From: Bordetella parapertussis
GTDB taxonomy: Bacteria > Pseudomonadota > Gammaproteobacteria > Burkholderiales > SG8-41
DNA: 64,000 bases
Reading direction: 5' to 3'
Assembly (NCBI GenBank): GCA_945861275.1
Contig: CAMATZ010000023.1
Coordinates: forward strand, 1-64,000
This document shows, piece by piece, positions 36,256 through 44,397 of the stretch. Both the position numbers and the translations under genes were made by a program. Below the pieces are notes generated by a model that worked only from the letters and a program-made list of their open reading frames with translations, did no database searches and was not told where the DNA came from. Position 1 is the first letter of the stretch. Each line of letters opens with the position of its first letter.

Positions 36256-36900
36256 TCAGTCAGGCAACAACTGTAAACAGTGCTGTATAAACGGCGCCAA
36301 ACGCTGCCGGCACTGTGAAAGATATTCACGTGTCGCGCCATATTTGCGGCCAATACGTTCCGCGATCTCGCGCTGGTCAATCTCTTCGATCACCAGTGCT
36401 ATGGCATAGGCACGTTCAGGTTCTTCAAGCGCAAAACGCGCCAACCCGTTTGCGACGCAATCCTCAGCCAAGCGGGCGGGATCTGGGTCGCCGGTGATCT
36501 GCAACGCGGGTTCCTGATAGGTGCCGCGCTCCCAATGCGCATCGGCGGCAAGCTTGCGGCTGCTGGCTTGCAGGGGTTGGGTATCGCTAAGTGCGTGTTC
36601 TTTCAGTTCTCGCATCACACGCTCGCCCCCGGCCTGCCGGCGGTGGTGGTCAATCAGGCAGTTGCGCGCGATTTGCCACATCCATGAATTGACTGACCCT
36701 TCGCCCCTGAAGCTGGTCGCACGTTGCAGAATTTTGAGGACGGTTTCCTGTAGCACGTCATCCGCGTCCTGGCGGGTGAGGCCGTTGCTCACAAAAAAAC
36801 GGCTGAACTCACGCCCCTTGCCGTGGTACAGACGTTGCAGCGCCGCAGTTTGTCTCGGCCCGCCCGTGCCCAGTTGCTCAAGGAGTTCTTCGTCGGTCAT
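36256..36900 (-). CDS. ECF-type RNA polymerase sigma factor
   Basis: 214-residue sigma-70 family factor. Region 2 is at about 30-95 (DADDVLQETVLKILQR, FRGEGSVNSWMWQIARNCLIDHHRR); region 4 at about 160-210 (IALVIEEIDQREIAERIGRKYGATREYLSQCRQRL) as a helix-turn-helix. The start is ATG 36900 (MTDEELLEQL); the frame extends 50 codons upstream without coding character. It heads the operon sigma - TM protein - TPR-CHAT - LRR and probably regulates it. It is divergent from the gene at 37195. Confidence 0.93.
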   Translation of the reverse strand: MTDEELLEQLGTGGPRQTAALQRLYHGKGREFSRFFVSNGLTRQDADDVLQETVLKILQRATSFRGEGSVNSWMWQIARNCLIDHHRRQAGGERVMRELKEHALSDTQPLQASSRKLAADAHWERGTYQEPALQITGDPDPARLAEDCVANGLARFALEEPERAYAIALVIEEIDQREIAERIGRKYGATREYLSQCRQRLAPFIQHCLQLLPD

Positions 36901-37194
36901 GGCCGGGAAACCGTGTGGTATCAATCGTATGATTTTAATGCGTTTTATTGAAATGCCAAGCACGCTAGTTGACTCGCAAGCTGGCGCCCAAAGATGAAAT
37001 GCGTCCGTTCCATGTATGTCCATCCAACTATAGACGCAAAAACACACCAAATGTCATGCAATGCCATCTCCGCGTGGTTCGCGCCGGACATTCTCTCCTT
37101 CAAAGAATGGTAACTGACATTTTTGCAGGACCGTCCGTCTATGGGGTAAGCGGTTCAATTTGACTTGAGCCGCAATACAGAAAGGAACCCGAAG
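36901..37194. other. Divergent promoter region of the sigma/CHAT and DUF4407 gene groups
   Basis: About 290 nt without a convincing gene, A+T-rich near the sigma start. GGTAAC (37109-37114) followed after 17 nt by CGTC (37132-37135) faintly resembles an ECF-type promoter pointing toward 37195; this is weak and only suggestive. Confidence 0.35.
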
Positions 37195-37476
37195 ATGAAC
37201 ACGCTACACGCCGCAACCCGCATTCAGCAGCGCGGCGTACCACCATTGATCGTTGACTGGCTGGCGGGCTACGGCGAGGAAATGTATGACGGCCGGGGAG
37301 GTGTCACTCGGTATTTCACTCGTCGCAGCATTCGCCGTATGGAGCGTGACTTTGGGCGAGTCCCGTTGCGGCGCATGTCGGAGTACCTACGGTGTTACCT
37401 GGTGGAGGCAACGGGTAACGGTCAGATTATTACCGTTGGAAAGCGCTACCCCAATGCACATGTATTGCGGCCCTGA
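37195..37476 (+). CDS. Small DUF4258-like protein
   Basis: 93 residues, MNTLHAATRIQQRGVPPLIVDWL, rich in Arg (RRSIRRMERDFGRVPLRR) and ending in ITVGKRYPNAH. The spacing of the RxxQRGV segment and the final ITVxxR strand resemble DUF4258, a RelE/BrnT-like small fold often found in toxin or accessory loci. There is no partner antitoxin that I can identify. AAAGGAA precedes ATG 37195. It is first of three co-directional genes in the island. Confidence 0.75.
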   Translation: MNTLHAATRIQQRGVPPLIVDWLAGYGEEMYDGRGGVTRYFTRRSIRRMERDFGRVPLRRMSEYLRCYLVEATGNGQIITVGKRYPNAHVLRP

Positions 37477-37520
37477 TCACACTACCCCGAGATCGGCCCT
37501 AACTTTCACCTGGAGAGATC

Positions 37521-38156
37521 ATGAACCTGCGTAACGTTTGTTTTTGGAAAACACAAACCGTAAGCCCAGTCGAGGCGGCAGCGCAATCCCTCGGTAACGA
37601 TACGCAAGGGCGCATACCCGCTGGGGTGCCTGCCGAAGCTGTGGACAACGTAGTTGCCTTGCCCGGGCGTTCTGATGGGCGCGGGTGGAGGCCTAACCAT
37701 CCAGGCGAGGACTTCGTAACTCATACTTCTCCCAGCCCCATTCGGTTCACAGGACTGATGAATGCGCCGGAACTGACCGCCTTCTTCGAAGAGAACTATT
37801 TTGGACTGGGGCGTCATAACGGCGCAAATTATAAAACGCAGGAGGCGCTGGATTTGGGCAAGGAATCTTTGATTGCCAAATTTCAGAATGCCCTGACCGA
37901 TTTAATTGAGCGTAACCAGACAAGGGGTAACAGAATACAAAATGAGTTGATAGCTATCGAGGGTGTAAGCCAGCCCATGAGCGCGCAACTGCGTTTGGCC
38001 TGCGAGCACCTGCGACGCGACATAGCCGTGTTGCACGAGCAGATCGACAGCGCCCGCGAGGGAAAGGGCTGGATACTGGAGGCACTGAACCGCTACCAGA
38101 TGGGCTTTACCAAAGGGTTGCGGGAAGCAATCAATTTCGAATTGCTGGCGGGTTGA
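37521..38156 (+). CDS. Protein of unknown function (211 aa)
   Basis: I do not recognise the family. There is no signal peptide or membrane segment. The N-terminal 90 residues look disordered (Pro/Gly/Ser-rich, RSDGRGWRPNHPG); residues of about 95-205 are helical with long coiled-coil-like stretches (FQNALTDLIERNQTRGNRIQNELIAIEG; LRRDIAVLHEQIDSAREG). CTGGAGAG ribosome-binding site. It stands only 10 nt before the DUF4407-like gene, so the two products probably act together. Confidence 0.8.
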   Translation: MNLRNVCFWKTQTVSPVEAAAQSLGNDTQGRIPAGVPAEAVDNVVALPGRSDGRGWRPNHPGEDFVTHTSPSPIRFTGLMNAPELTAFFEENYFGLGRHNGANYKTQEALDLGKESLIAKFQNALTDLIERNQTRGNRIQNELIAIEGVSQPMSAQLRLACEHLRRDIAVLHEQIDSAREGKGWILEALNRYQMGFTKGLREAINFELLAG

Positions 38157-38166
38157 GGAGACGACA

Positions 38167-39093
38167 ATGATTATTCGAAATTATCTGTGTCATGTCGTCG
38201 GTGAGCATCCGAAACGGGTCGATTACTTTCACCCATCCACGCTAAAGCGGATGAAGGCGTTCGCAATTGCCATCCATATCCCGGTAACTCTCTGGGCGAT
38301 GACGGGCTACGTGATCGCGTCACGGATATTCAGTCTGGACAGCACGAGCGCTTTAGCTATCGCGGCCTTTTGTGCAAGCCTGATCTATATGGTCGAGCGT
38401 TTGGTGCTGGCCACACCCAAGGTCTGGTACGTGAACCTGGGTCGCGTGGCGATTGGTATCGTGATTGCCGTGCTTGGGGCATCCACGGTCGATCTGGTGA
38501 TATTCGAGCGCGAGGTTGGGCAGCATCTCCGCCAGACAGGGGAGGTGCGGCTCAACCACGAGCACAACCAAGCGCTCGCCAGCCAGTTGCAAGCGACTGC
38601 ACAAAGCAAAGCAGACTGGTTCAAGGCGCAGGACGCTGCGAATTGTGAAGCCGACGGGACATGCGGCAGCCGCCTTCGCAGTGTCGGTCCGGTCTACCGC
38701 CAGCTCGCTCGTCAGGCCGAGTTGCTGCGTTTGGAATACGCTGCGGCGCAAACCAAGCACGACGCACTTTCCGAGGCAAAGGTTCGGGTCTTGGAAGAAT
38801 GGCGTTCATCATCGCAGGCGATTGAACAGGCTGGATTGCTGATGCGCGTCGAAGCACTGCATCAGTACACCATGAACAACAACGCGGCCTTCGTAGCGTG
38901 GCTCCTCTTTTTCACGCTGCTGTTGTTCTTCGAACTGATGGTTATTTTCGTGAAGCTGGTATTCGGCGAAACCGTAGACGACAAAATCGACATGATCCGT
39001 GAACAGATCAGCCACAAGAAAGTTGCGGACTACATGGAGGCGATAACTTCACCACTTGCCGGCGCCCGCAAGCTCCTGGATGCGACGTATTAA
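38167..39093 (+). CDS. DUF4407-like membrane protein
   Basis: 308-residue integral membrane protein. Hydrophobic segments lie near 33-55, 62-80, 92-112 and 240-262, with a roughly 110-residue helical coiled-coil domain (about 115-235) between TM3 and TM4 containing a cysteine pair in NCEADGTCGSR, and a C-terminal cytoplasmic tail (ETVDDKIDMIREQI). Topology and the periplasmic coiled coil match DUF4407 proteins of unknown function, often seen near secretion or defence loci. GAGGAG is immediately upstream. Co-transcribed with the preceding gene. Confidence 0.85.
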   Translation: MIIRNYLCHVVGEHPKRVDYFHPSTLKRMKAFAIAIHIPVTLWAMTGYVIASRIFSLDSTSALAIAAFCASLIYMVERLVLATPKVWYVNLGRVAIGIVIAVLGASTVDLVIFEREVGQHLRQTGEVRLNHEHNQALASQLQATAQSKADWFKAQDAANCEADGTCGSRLRSVGPVYRQLARQAELLRLEYAAAQTKHDALSEAKVRVLEEWRSSSQAIEQAGLLMRVEALHQYTMNNNAAFVAWLLFFTLLLFFELMVIFVKLVFGETVDDKIDMIREQISHKKVADYMEAITSPLAGARKLLDATY

Positions 39094-39100
39094 TATAACC

Positions 39101-39279
39101 GTCTCTATTCAGCGTGAATGACAAATCAACTACCTTCCCTCACCCCTGACCGGCTCCGCCCCCCCTCGCTGCGCTCTCCCCGGAGGGAGAGGGGAACAAA
39201 CCCTCGCCCTGCGGGAGAGGGTGGCGCGCAGCGCCGGGTGAGGGAAGCCCTTGACTTTTCATTCGCGCTGAATAAAGAC
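39101..39279. repeat. Large composite palindrome (179 bp)
   Basis: Outer arms 39101-39129 and 39251-39279 are inverted repeats with few mismatches (TATTCAGCGTGAATGA against TCATTCGCGCTGAATA). Inside lie further inverted segments, CCTTCCCTCACCC with GGGTGAGGGAAG, and GGAGAGGGG/CGGGAGAGGG-type motifs common in dispersed proteobacterial intergenic repeats. It separates the DUF4407 gene from the convergent fimV and could terminate both transcripts. It marks the right edge of the A+T-rich island. Confidence 0.7.
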
Positions 39280-39357
39280 TAATAACCTTAGTCGAAAATC
39301 CACACCTTTGATGGGTCACCAGGGGATACATTGCCGCTTGGTGACCTGACAAGCCAT

Positions 39358-41274
39358 TTACGCAAACGTCTGCAGTAATTCCCGCGCTTCGGCTTGTTGT
39401 CCAGCGTCACCCTCGCGCTCGACTTCGCGCAGCAGTTCCAGGGCGCCTTCCTGGTCGCCCATTTCACGGTAGGCACGAGCAAGCACAATCTTTTCCTGCA
39501 CCTCCTCCGCGCGCGAATCTTTTGCGTCAGTGGCTGCCACCGCGGTCGCCGCAGGTTCGTCTTTCGGCTGCGGTGTGACGCTGGAAAAGTCCACCTTGAA
39601 ATCGAGCCCGAGGTCGTCTGTGGCTACAGGGGCGGCGGCCGTTTTTACGGGGTTATCATCAGGCGCAGGCGCAGTGGACGGCGGCAATTCAAATGCGATA
39701 TACGGCAGTGGCTCGGGCGCATCCGCGCCCGGCGCCGCGCCGGCGAGCGCACGCACTTTCGTCTCTTCCTCGTCGCCGCCTGCGACGCCACGGTCCAGAA
39801 CAATGTCTGCAGTGTCGCTCACGTCGTAGGATAGCGCGGGGCTGCTGAGATCAATATCTACAGTGGCCTCCGCCGGGCCAGACGCCTCGTACGCCACCCC
39901 CTCGTCAGTGGGCGAGTAAAGCGGATAGCTTGGATCGAGTGCATATCCCATCGCCATTGCACGTTTCCACTGTTCTCCCACACCGCCAGTCTGCTTGTGC
40001 AGACGGCCAGCGAGCTGGTTAAAACCGTCCTTGTCGCCGCGCCCAGAGAGGATTTCCAGTATGAGTATCTGTATGTCCTCGCGCCCCGGCTGCTTGCTCA
40101 AGGCTTCGCGCAGAACTTTTTCGGCTGGCTCATCCTGCCCATGTTCGAGATACACGTTTGCTTCGTCGATCGCATCGACATCAGTAATAACGTTTGCGGC
40201 CCTGACATGAAGCGCAGTGACCGTATTGGGTGCAGTTGTGCCAGCAGCGAACGCTTCAGTAGCAACCGTTTCAGTATCAACCGTTGGTGCAGTGGGCTCG
40301 CTCGCTTGTGCGACGACAGGCACTGGCTTGCGGCGGCGCAACGCCCACAGGCCGACAACGCACGCCAGCAGCGCCAACACAATGCCACCGATCAGCACGA
40401 TGTGCTCCATCACAGTATCGATGACGCCCGGCGCAGGCGGCGGGGCCGGCGCATGCTTCGCTGCGGATGATTGAGATTCCGCAGCAGGCACGCCGCCCAC
40501 TGCACTGGATTCGGATTTTATGGGCTCTTCCTTGCGCACGTCCGCTGCAGCAGGTTCCGGTTTTGGCGGGGCGGGCGCAACGAGTTCAGGCTTGGCTGAT
40601 GCAGCGGCTCCGGATTCGAGCGGGGCAACCACGTTTTTACCTGCCTCCGCGGGCGTCACCGGCGTGCGCGCTGTAGCGGGGGCGGGTGCTGGAACCACCG
40701 TTGCCGAAGCCGGTGTCGCATCCGCAGTCACTGCCGGCTTGCGTACGCGCGGCGCGCGAGGGGGCACGACTTCCGCCTTGGACGCGGGTGCCGCAACGGC
40801 CGGCGCAGGTGCTGCCGGCGCAGGTGCTGCCACCGCGGGTTCGGCCACGCCAGGCAGGTCGAGCAGTGCGGCGTATGTGCGCTGCACCTTGCCGTCCTGC
40901 CAGGTGAGCACAATCAGCAAATCTAGGTAAGGCTCGGTCACGCGGCGCGCCGAGGTGGCGCGAATGTAGGGCGTACCGTTGTCGTAGCGCTCCACGGACA
41001 AGCGCAAGGCGTTGAGCGCTGGATCAAACTGCAGGTTCTCCGCCTGATACGCGGCGACCGGTGCAAGGCTGGCATTCAGCGTCGCCAGCTCGGCCCTGGT
41101 CACATTGATCAGCTCGATTTCAGCAGCAAACGGCTGTCCCAGTCGCGACAACACATTGAGCCTGCCCAATCCGGCGGCATCCACCATGCCTGCATGGAAA
41201 AACGCTGCCAGCACCGTGGCGGCCACCCATTTTTTGAGCTTGAACGTCCGTGTATGTTGTGGGTTCGAACGCAT
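39358..41274 (-). CDS. fimV: FimV-family protein (type IV pilus / polar hub)
   Basis: 638-residue inner-membrane protein. The signal peptide WVAATVLAAFFHAGMVDA is followed by the FimV N-terminal domain AGLGRLNVLSRLGQPFAAEIEL, a long Ala/Pro-rich linker, one TM helix (IVLIGGIVLALLACVVGLWAL), an acidic region, and the C-terminal FimV/TPR-like motif ARAYREMGDQEGALELLREV. FimV/HubP proteins organise polar assemblies and type IV pili. No clear LysM motif is seen. AAAGGA precedes ATG 41274, which I take as the true start; the upstream ORF6N frame reads into it without a stop. Confidence 0.88.
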   Translation of the reverse strand: MRSNPQHTRTFKLKKWVAATVLAAFFHAGMVDAAGLGRLNVLSRLGQPFAAEIELINVTRAELATLNASLAPVAAYQAENLQFDPALNALRLSVERYDNGTPYIRATSARRVTEPYLDLLIVLTWQDGKVQRTYAALLDLPGVAEPAVAAPAPAAPAPAVAAPASKAEVVPPRAPRVRKPAVTADATPASATVVPAPAPATARTPVTPAEAGKNVVAPLESGAAASAKPELVAPAPPKPEPAAADVRKEEPIKSESSAVGGVPAAESQSSAAKHAPAPPPAPGVIDTVMEHIVLIGGIVLALLACVVGLWALRRRKPVPVVAQASEPTAPTVDTETVATEAFAAGTTAPNTVTALHVRAANVITDVDAIDEANVYLEHGQDEPAEKVLREALSKQPGREDIQILILEILSGRGDKDGFNQLAGRLHKQTGGVGEQWKRAMAMGYALDPSYPLYSPTDEGVAYEASGPAEATVDIDLSSPALSYDVSDTADIVLDRGVAGGDEEETKVRALAGAAPGADAPEPLPYIAFELPPSTAPAPDDNPVKTAAAPVATDDLGLDFKVDFSSVTPQPKDEPAATAVAATDAKDSRAEEVQEKIVLARAYREMGDQEGALELLREVEREGDAGQQAEARELLQTFA

Positions 41275-41796
41275 TTCTGTCCTTTGCGTAAGGCAAACCT
41301 CGTGACAGTCGCACACCCCGCGGACGATGGCCGTTCCAGCTTGCCGCAGTTCCTTAAAGTCTCGCTCGACGCCGATGTTCATGTGTATTTTAAACTGCGC
41401 TGCAAGTTCTTTATTCGTGGCAAGAAGCTCGCGCAAACGCACGAATGCACGGACAACGAGCAGACTCATATCAACCGCGCGCCCGGACTTGAGCACGCTC
41501 GCAAGTTGAAGTGCGCCGTGCTCGGTGAATACGTAAGGCGGGCGGCGAAGGCCCATTCGAGCACCCGGATTGGAGGTCACAATTTGTGACCTCCAATGAT
41601 CGAACTCCTCGGCCGTTAGCTGAAACATGAAATCGGAGGGAAATCGCTCGATATTGCGCTTCACTGCCTGGTTAAGCACTTTTGTGAAAACGCCGTAGAG
41701 TTCAGCAAGATCAGAATCGAGCATGACGCGGTGGCCACGGATAATGCGGATGCGGTTTGCAACTGATTGCAGTGGGATAAGCGTTTTCTGTGCCAT
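41275..41796 (-). pseudogene. ORF6N-domain gene, 3'-truncated and open into fimV
   Basis: From ATG 41796 the protein reads QSVANRIRIIRGHRVMLDSDLAELYGV, NQAVKRNIERFPSDFMFQLT and RPPYVFTEHGALQLASVL, the ORF6N domain found in phage antirepressors and chromosomal ORF6N proteins. After about residue 135 (LATNKELAAQFK) the normal C-terminal coiled coil (ExxVxxHDEAI) is replaced by unrelated sequence with no stop, continuing in frame into FimV. It is probably a decayed mobile-element gene; an 812-residue fusion protein cannot be excluded. Confidence 0.7.
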
Positions 41797-41869
41797 CGCT
41801 TCTTATAGCGCGCCCTTACTTCGCTTGCAAGATGTCAAATGGCTGCCTCGGCGAAAATTCTCCCGAAAC

Positions 41870-43264
41870 TCAGCCACCAAACGCCGCTGCATTCTGCCCC
41901 GCAATCCGCCCAAAGATCACGCATTTACCCAGCGACGATCCAGTCATGTAGGCCACGCCGTGAAAGCCGCCGGTCATCTCACCTGCCGCAAATAGCCCCG
42001 GTATAGCCTCGCCAAACACATCGATCACTCGTGTATCGGTATCCACGGTCACGCCACAATAGGTTGCAATCAGGCCGCTGGTCGATGGATAAGCGTACCA
42101 CGGGCCGCGCTTTAATTCGAGGAGTTTGCCGTAGCCCGACGACAGCCCGCTGCGCCCGAAGTCTTCGTCGCGGCCAGCGCGCACAAAACCGTTGTAACGC
42201 GCCACGGTCGCAACCAGCGTTGCGGGATCCAGTCCGACGCGGCAGGCCAGCGTTTCCAATGTCGGTTCGCTCAGCAAGCGCCCCAGCGCCAGCGCCTCCT
42301 TGAATTTGAACAGTGGCGCAGTGTCGCTGGACGTATCCATCACGCTCTGATCGAAAATCTGGTACGACAGCGCGCCGGGCTGCGTCAACACGGCGTCACC
42401 CAGCAGCTTGTAGGATTTCGATTCATCAACATAACGTTGCGCGTGCTTGTTCACCAGTATGGCGCCGCGATACACCGAGTGTTTACTCCAGTCGCGCCCC
42501 GGCGTCTTGGCCGTGTCCGGATGAAAACCGAAGGTGCCCTTGATATGCACCACATCGCGCAAGCCCGCGCCCAGCGCCCACGCCATGCGCACGCCGTCGC
42601 CGGTGCAGCCCGCGCCGCAGTAGACCACGCATTGCGCCTGATGCGGCACGAAGAGATTAACCATTTCCGCGTTGCGCGCGAAGCCGCCGGCGGCCAGCAC
42701 CACGCCGCGCCGTGCGCGGATGTTCGTCGCGTTACCGTCGATGCGCGCAGCCACACCTTCCACGCGGGCGCCAACGCGATGCAACCGCACAGCGTGCGCG
42801 TTAAAAACGATGTTCACGCCTGCCTCGCGCGCGCGGCTCTCCATCAACGCCATGAATTCCTGCGAGCGCAGCGAGTGTGCGCGGGGTGCTGCGTGGCCCG
42901 CGCCCAGTTCGACCGAGAGGAATTTCGTGCCGAGTTGCAACAGCCACTGGTAGGCCGCCATCTGCTGCGCGACATAGGTGCGCACCAGCGCTTCCACGTT
43001 TTGATACTGACCCGCACGGCGCAAATCGTCGTAGAGCAGCGTCTCGTTGTCGCTGATGCCGGCGGCCTGCTGCATGTCAGTTCCCGAGAACGCCAGCAAG
43101 CCGCCCGACAGCACACTGCTGCCACCGCACGCCGGGAGTTTTTCCAGCAGCGTGACCTCGGCGCCGGCGTTCGCGGCTTCGATTGCCGCGCACAGCCCGG
43201 CGAGCCCGCCGCCGATTACCAGCACATCGGTTGTAGTATCGTAACTATATGTTCTTATTGGCAT
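41870..43264 (-). CDS. FAD-dependent oxidoreductase (fumarate reductase/3-ketosteroid dehydrogenase-like)
   Basis: 464-residue flavoprotein. The dinucleotide motif DVLVIGGGLAGLCAAIEAANAGAEV is near residues 13-37, with GGSSVLSGG, a second FAD segment RRGVVLAAGGFARN, and the C-terminal GLFAAGEMTGGFHGVAYMTGSSLG typical of the flavocytochrome c/KstD-like family. No signal peptide or haem motif is visible, so it is a soluble enzyme reducing or dehydrogenating a C-C bond next to a carbonyl. It lies upstream of two Bug receptors on the reverse-strand map but is transcribed after them. Confidence 0.9.
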   Translation of the reverse strand: MPIRTYSYDTTTDVLVIGGGLAGLCAAIEAANAGAEVTLLEKLPACGGSSVLSGGLLAFSGTDMQQAAGISDNETLLYDDLRRAGQYQNVEALVRTYVAQQMAAYQWLLQLGTKFLSVELGAGHAAPRAHSLRSQEFMALMESRAREAGVNIVFNAHAVRLHRVGARVEGVAARIDGNATNIRARRGVVLAAGGFARNAEMVNLFVPHQAQCVVYCGAGCTGDGVRMAWALGAGLRDVVHIKGTFGFHPDTAKTPGRDWSKHSVYRGAILVNKHAQRYVDESKSYKLLGDAVLTQPGALSYQIFDQSVMDTSSDTAPLFKFKEALALGRLLSEPTLETLACRVGLDPATLVATVARYNGFVRAGRDEDFGRSGLSSGYGKLLELKRGPWYAYPSTSGLIATYCGVTVDTDTRVIDVFGEAIPGLFAAGEMTGGFHGVAYMTGSSLGKCVIFGRIAGQNAAAFGG

Positions 43265-43353
43265 TTTTAGTTATACAGCATCACAAATCGGGTGCCGAAC
43301 CCGGTCTTCGACATGCATTACAGCAGGTGTTGCCAGTCGCGGGGTGACCACCC

Positions 43354-44328
43354 TCACTCCGCTTTGATGCCAGCCGTTTTGGCGATCTTCCCGATCCTCG
43401 CGATCTCCGCTTTAATGTAATCGGCAAACTGTTCGGGAGAGCCGAACATGATTTCCGCTCCCTGTGCCGCGGTAGCGGACTTCAGGTCGGACGTGCTCAA
43501 CGCCTTGATCGTTTCCGCGTTCAGCCGGCTGATGATCATTTGCGGGGTCGCGGCGGGCGCGAGCAGGCCGAACCACGACAGCATTTCGAAGCCCGGCAGC
43601 CCTGCTTCAGACAGCGTCGGGATTTCAGGCAGCAGGCTCGAGCGCCTGGCAGTGGTCATGCCAAGTGCCTTCAGTCTTCCGCTCCGGATATGCGAATGGA
43701 GAGCGCTGACACTGGAAAAATGCATCGACATCTCGCCGCCGAGCACCGCCATGGTGGCCGGCGGCCCGCCTCTGTACGGCACGTGGACAATATCGATGCC
43801 TGCCGTCGACTTGAGCAGCTCGCCGCATAGATGATGCGTGCTGCCGTTGCCTGCCGAAGCGTAATTCAGTTGTCCGGGTCTCGATTTTGCGAATGCGATG
43901 AGCTGTTTCAAGGTCGCCACGGGTAGCGACGGATGCACGGCCAATACGTACGGTGTGCCCACCATCAGCGTGATCGGCGCAAAATCCTTGATCGGATCGT
44001 AGGGGAGCTTCGCATACAGCACCGGGTTGGAACCGTGAGTGGAATTGGTTGCCATCAGCAGCGTATAGCCGTCCGGCGCAGCGCGAGCCACAATCTCGGC
44101 GCCGATGGCGCCCCCGGCGCCCGGGCGCGGGTCGCTGATCACGGCTTGACCAAGGCTTTCGCCGAGCTTTTGTCCGAGCAGGCGGGCGAAAAGATCGGAT
44201 TGCGCTCCCGGTGCCTGAGCGACTACGATGCGCACCGCTTTGGTTGGGTAGCTCTGGGCGAGAGCTGATTCAGCGCGCGATCCTGCCAGCGCTGCGATAC
44301 AGACAATGACTGCGGCCTGCGTTTTCAT
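43354..44328 (-). CDS. Bug-family tripartite tricarboxylate transporter receptor
   Basis: Periplasmic binding protein (324 aa). Signal peptide to AESALAQ, then YPTKAVRIVVAQAPGAQSDL, GQAVISDPRPGAGGAIGAE, PDGYTLLMATNSTHG, HVPYRGGPPATMAVLGGEM. The GAQSD loop replaces the usual GGSxD. GGGGAGGAAG precedes ATG 44328. It lies between another Bug gene and the flavoprotein gene on the same strand. Confidence 0.94.
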   Translation of the reverse strand: MKTQAAVIVCIAALAGSRAESALAQSYPTKAVRIVVAQAPGAQSDLFARLLGQKLGESLGQAVISDPRPGAGGAIGAEIVARAAPDGYTLLMATNSTHGSNPVLYAKLPYDPIKDFAPITLMVGTPYVLAVHPSLPVATLKQLIAFAKSRPGQLNYASAGNGSTHHLCGELLKSTAGIDIVHVPYRGGPPATMAVLGGEMSMHFSSVSALHSHIRSGRLKALGMTTARRSSLLPEIPTLSEAGLPGFEMLSWFGLLAPAATPQMIISRLNAETIKALSTSDLKSATAAQGAEIMFGSPEQFADYIKAEIARIGKIAKTAGIKAE

Positions 44329-44397
44329 CGCTTCCTCCCCGATTTACCCCTACGTGCTTGAAGTTCCCCGTAGGAGCCCGCGAGTGTCCCGAGCAAA

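Noticed and set aside
37109-37135. ECF-sigma promoter ahead of 37195
   Set aside because: GGTAAC-N17-CGTC is too weak a match to state as a promoter without a second copy; mentioned only as a possibility.
39314-39346. Rho-independent terminator after fimV (GGTCACC ... GGTGACC)
   Set aside because: The stem is only 7 bp with a long loop and no T-run.
39358-41796. Single 812-residue ORF6N-FimV protein as the main annotation
   Set aside because: A good AAAGGA site and an intact signal peptide at 41274 indicate that FimV starts there; kept only as a finding.
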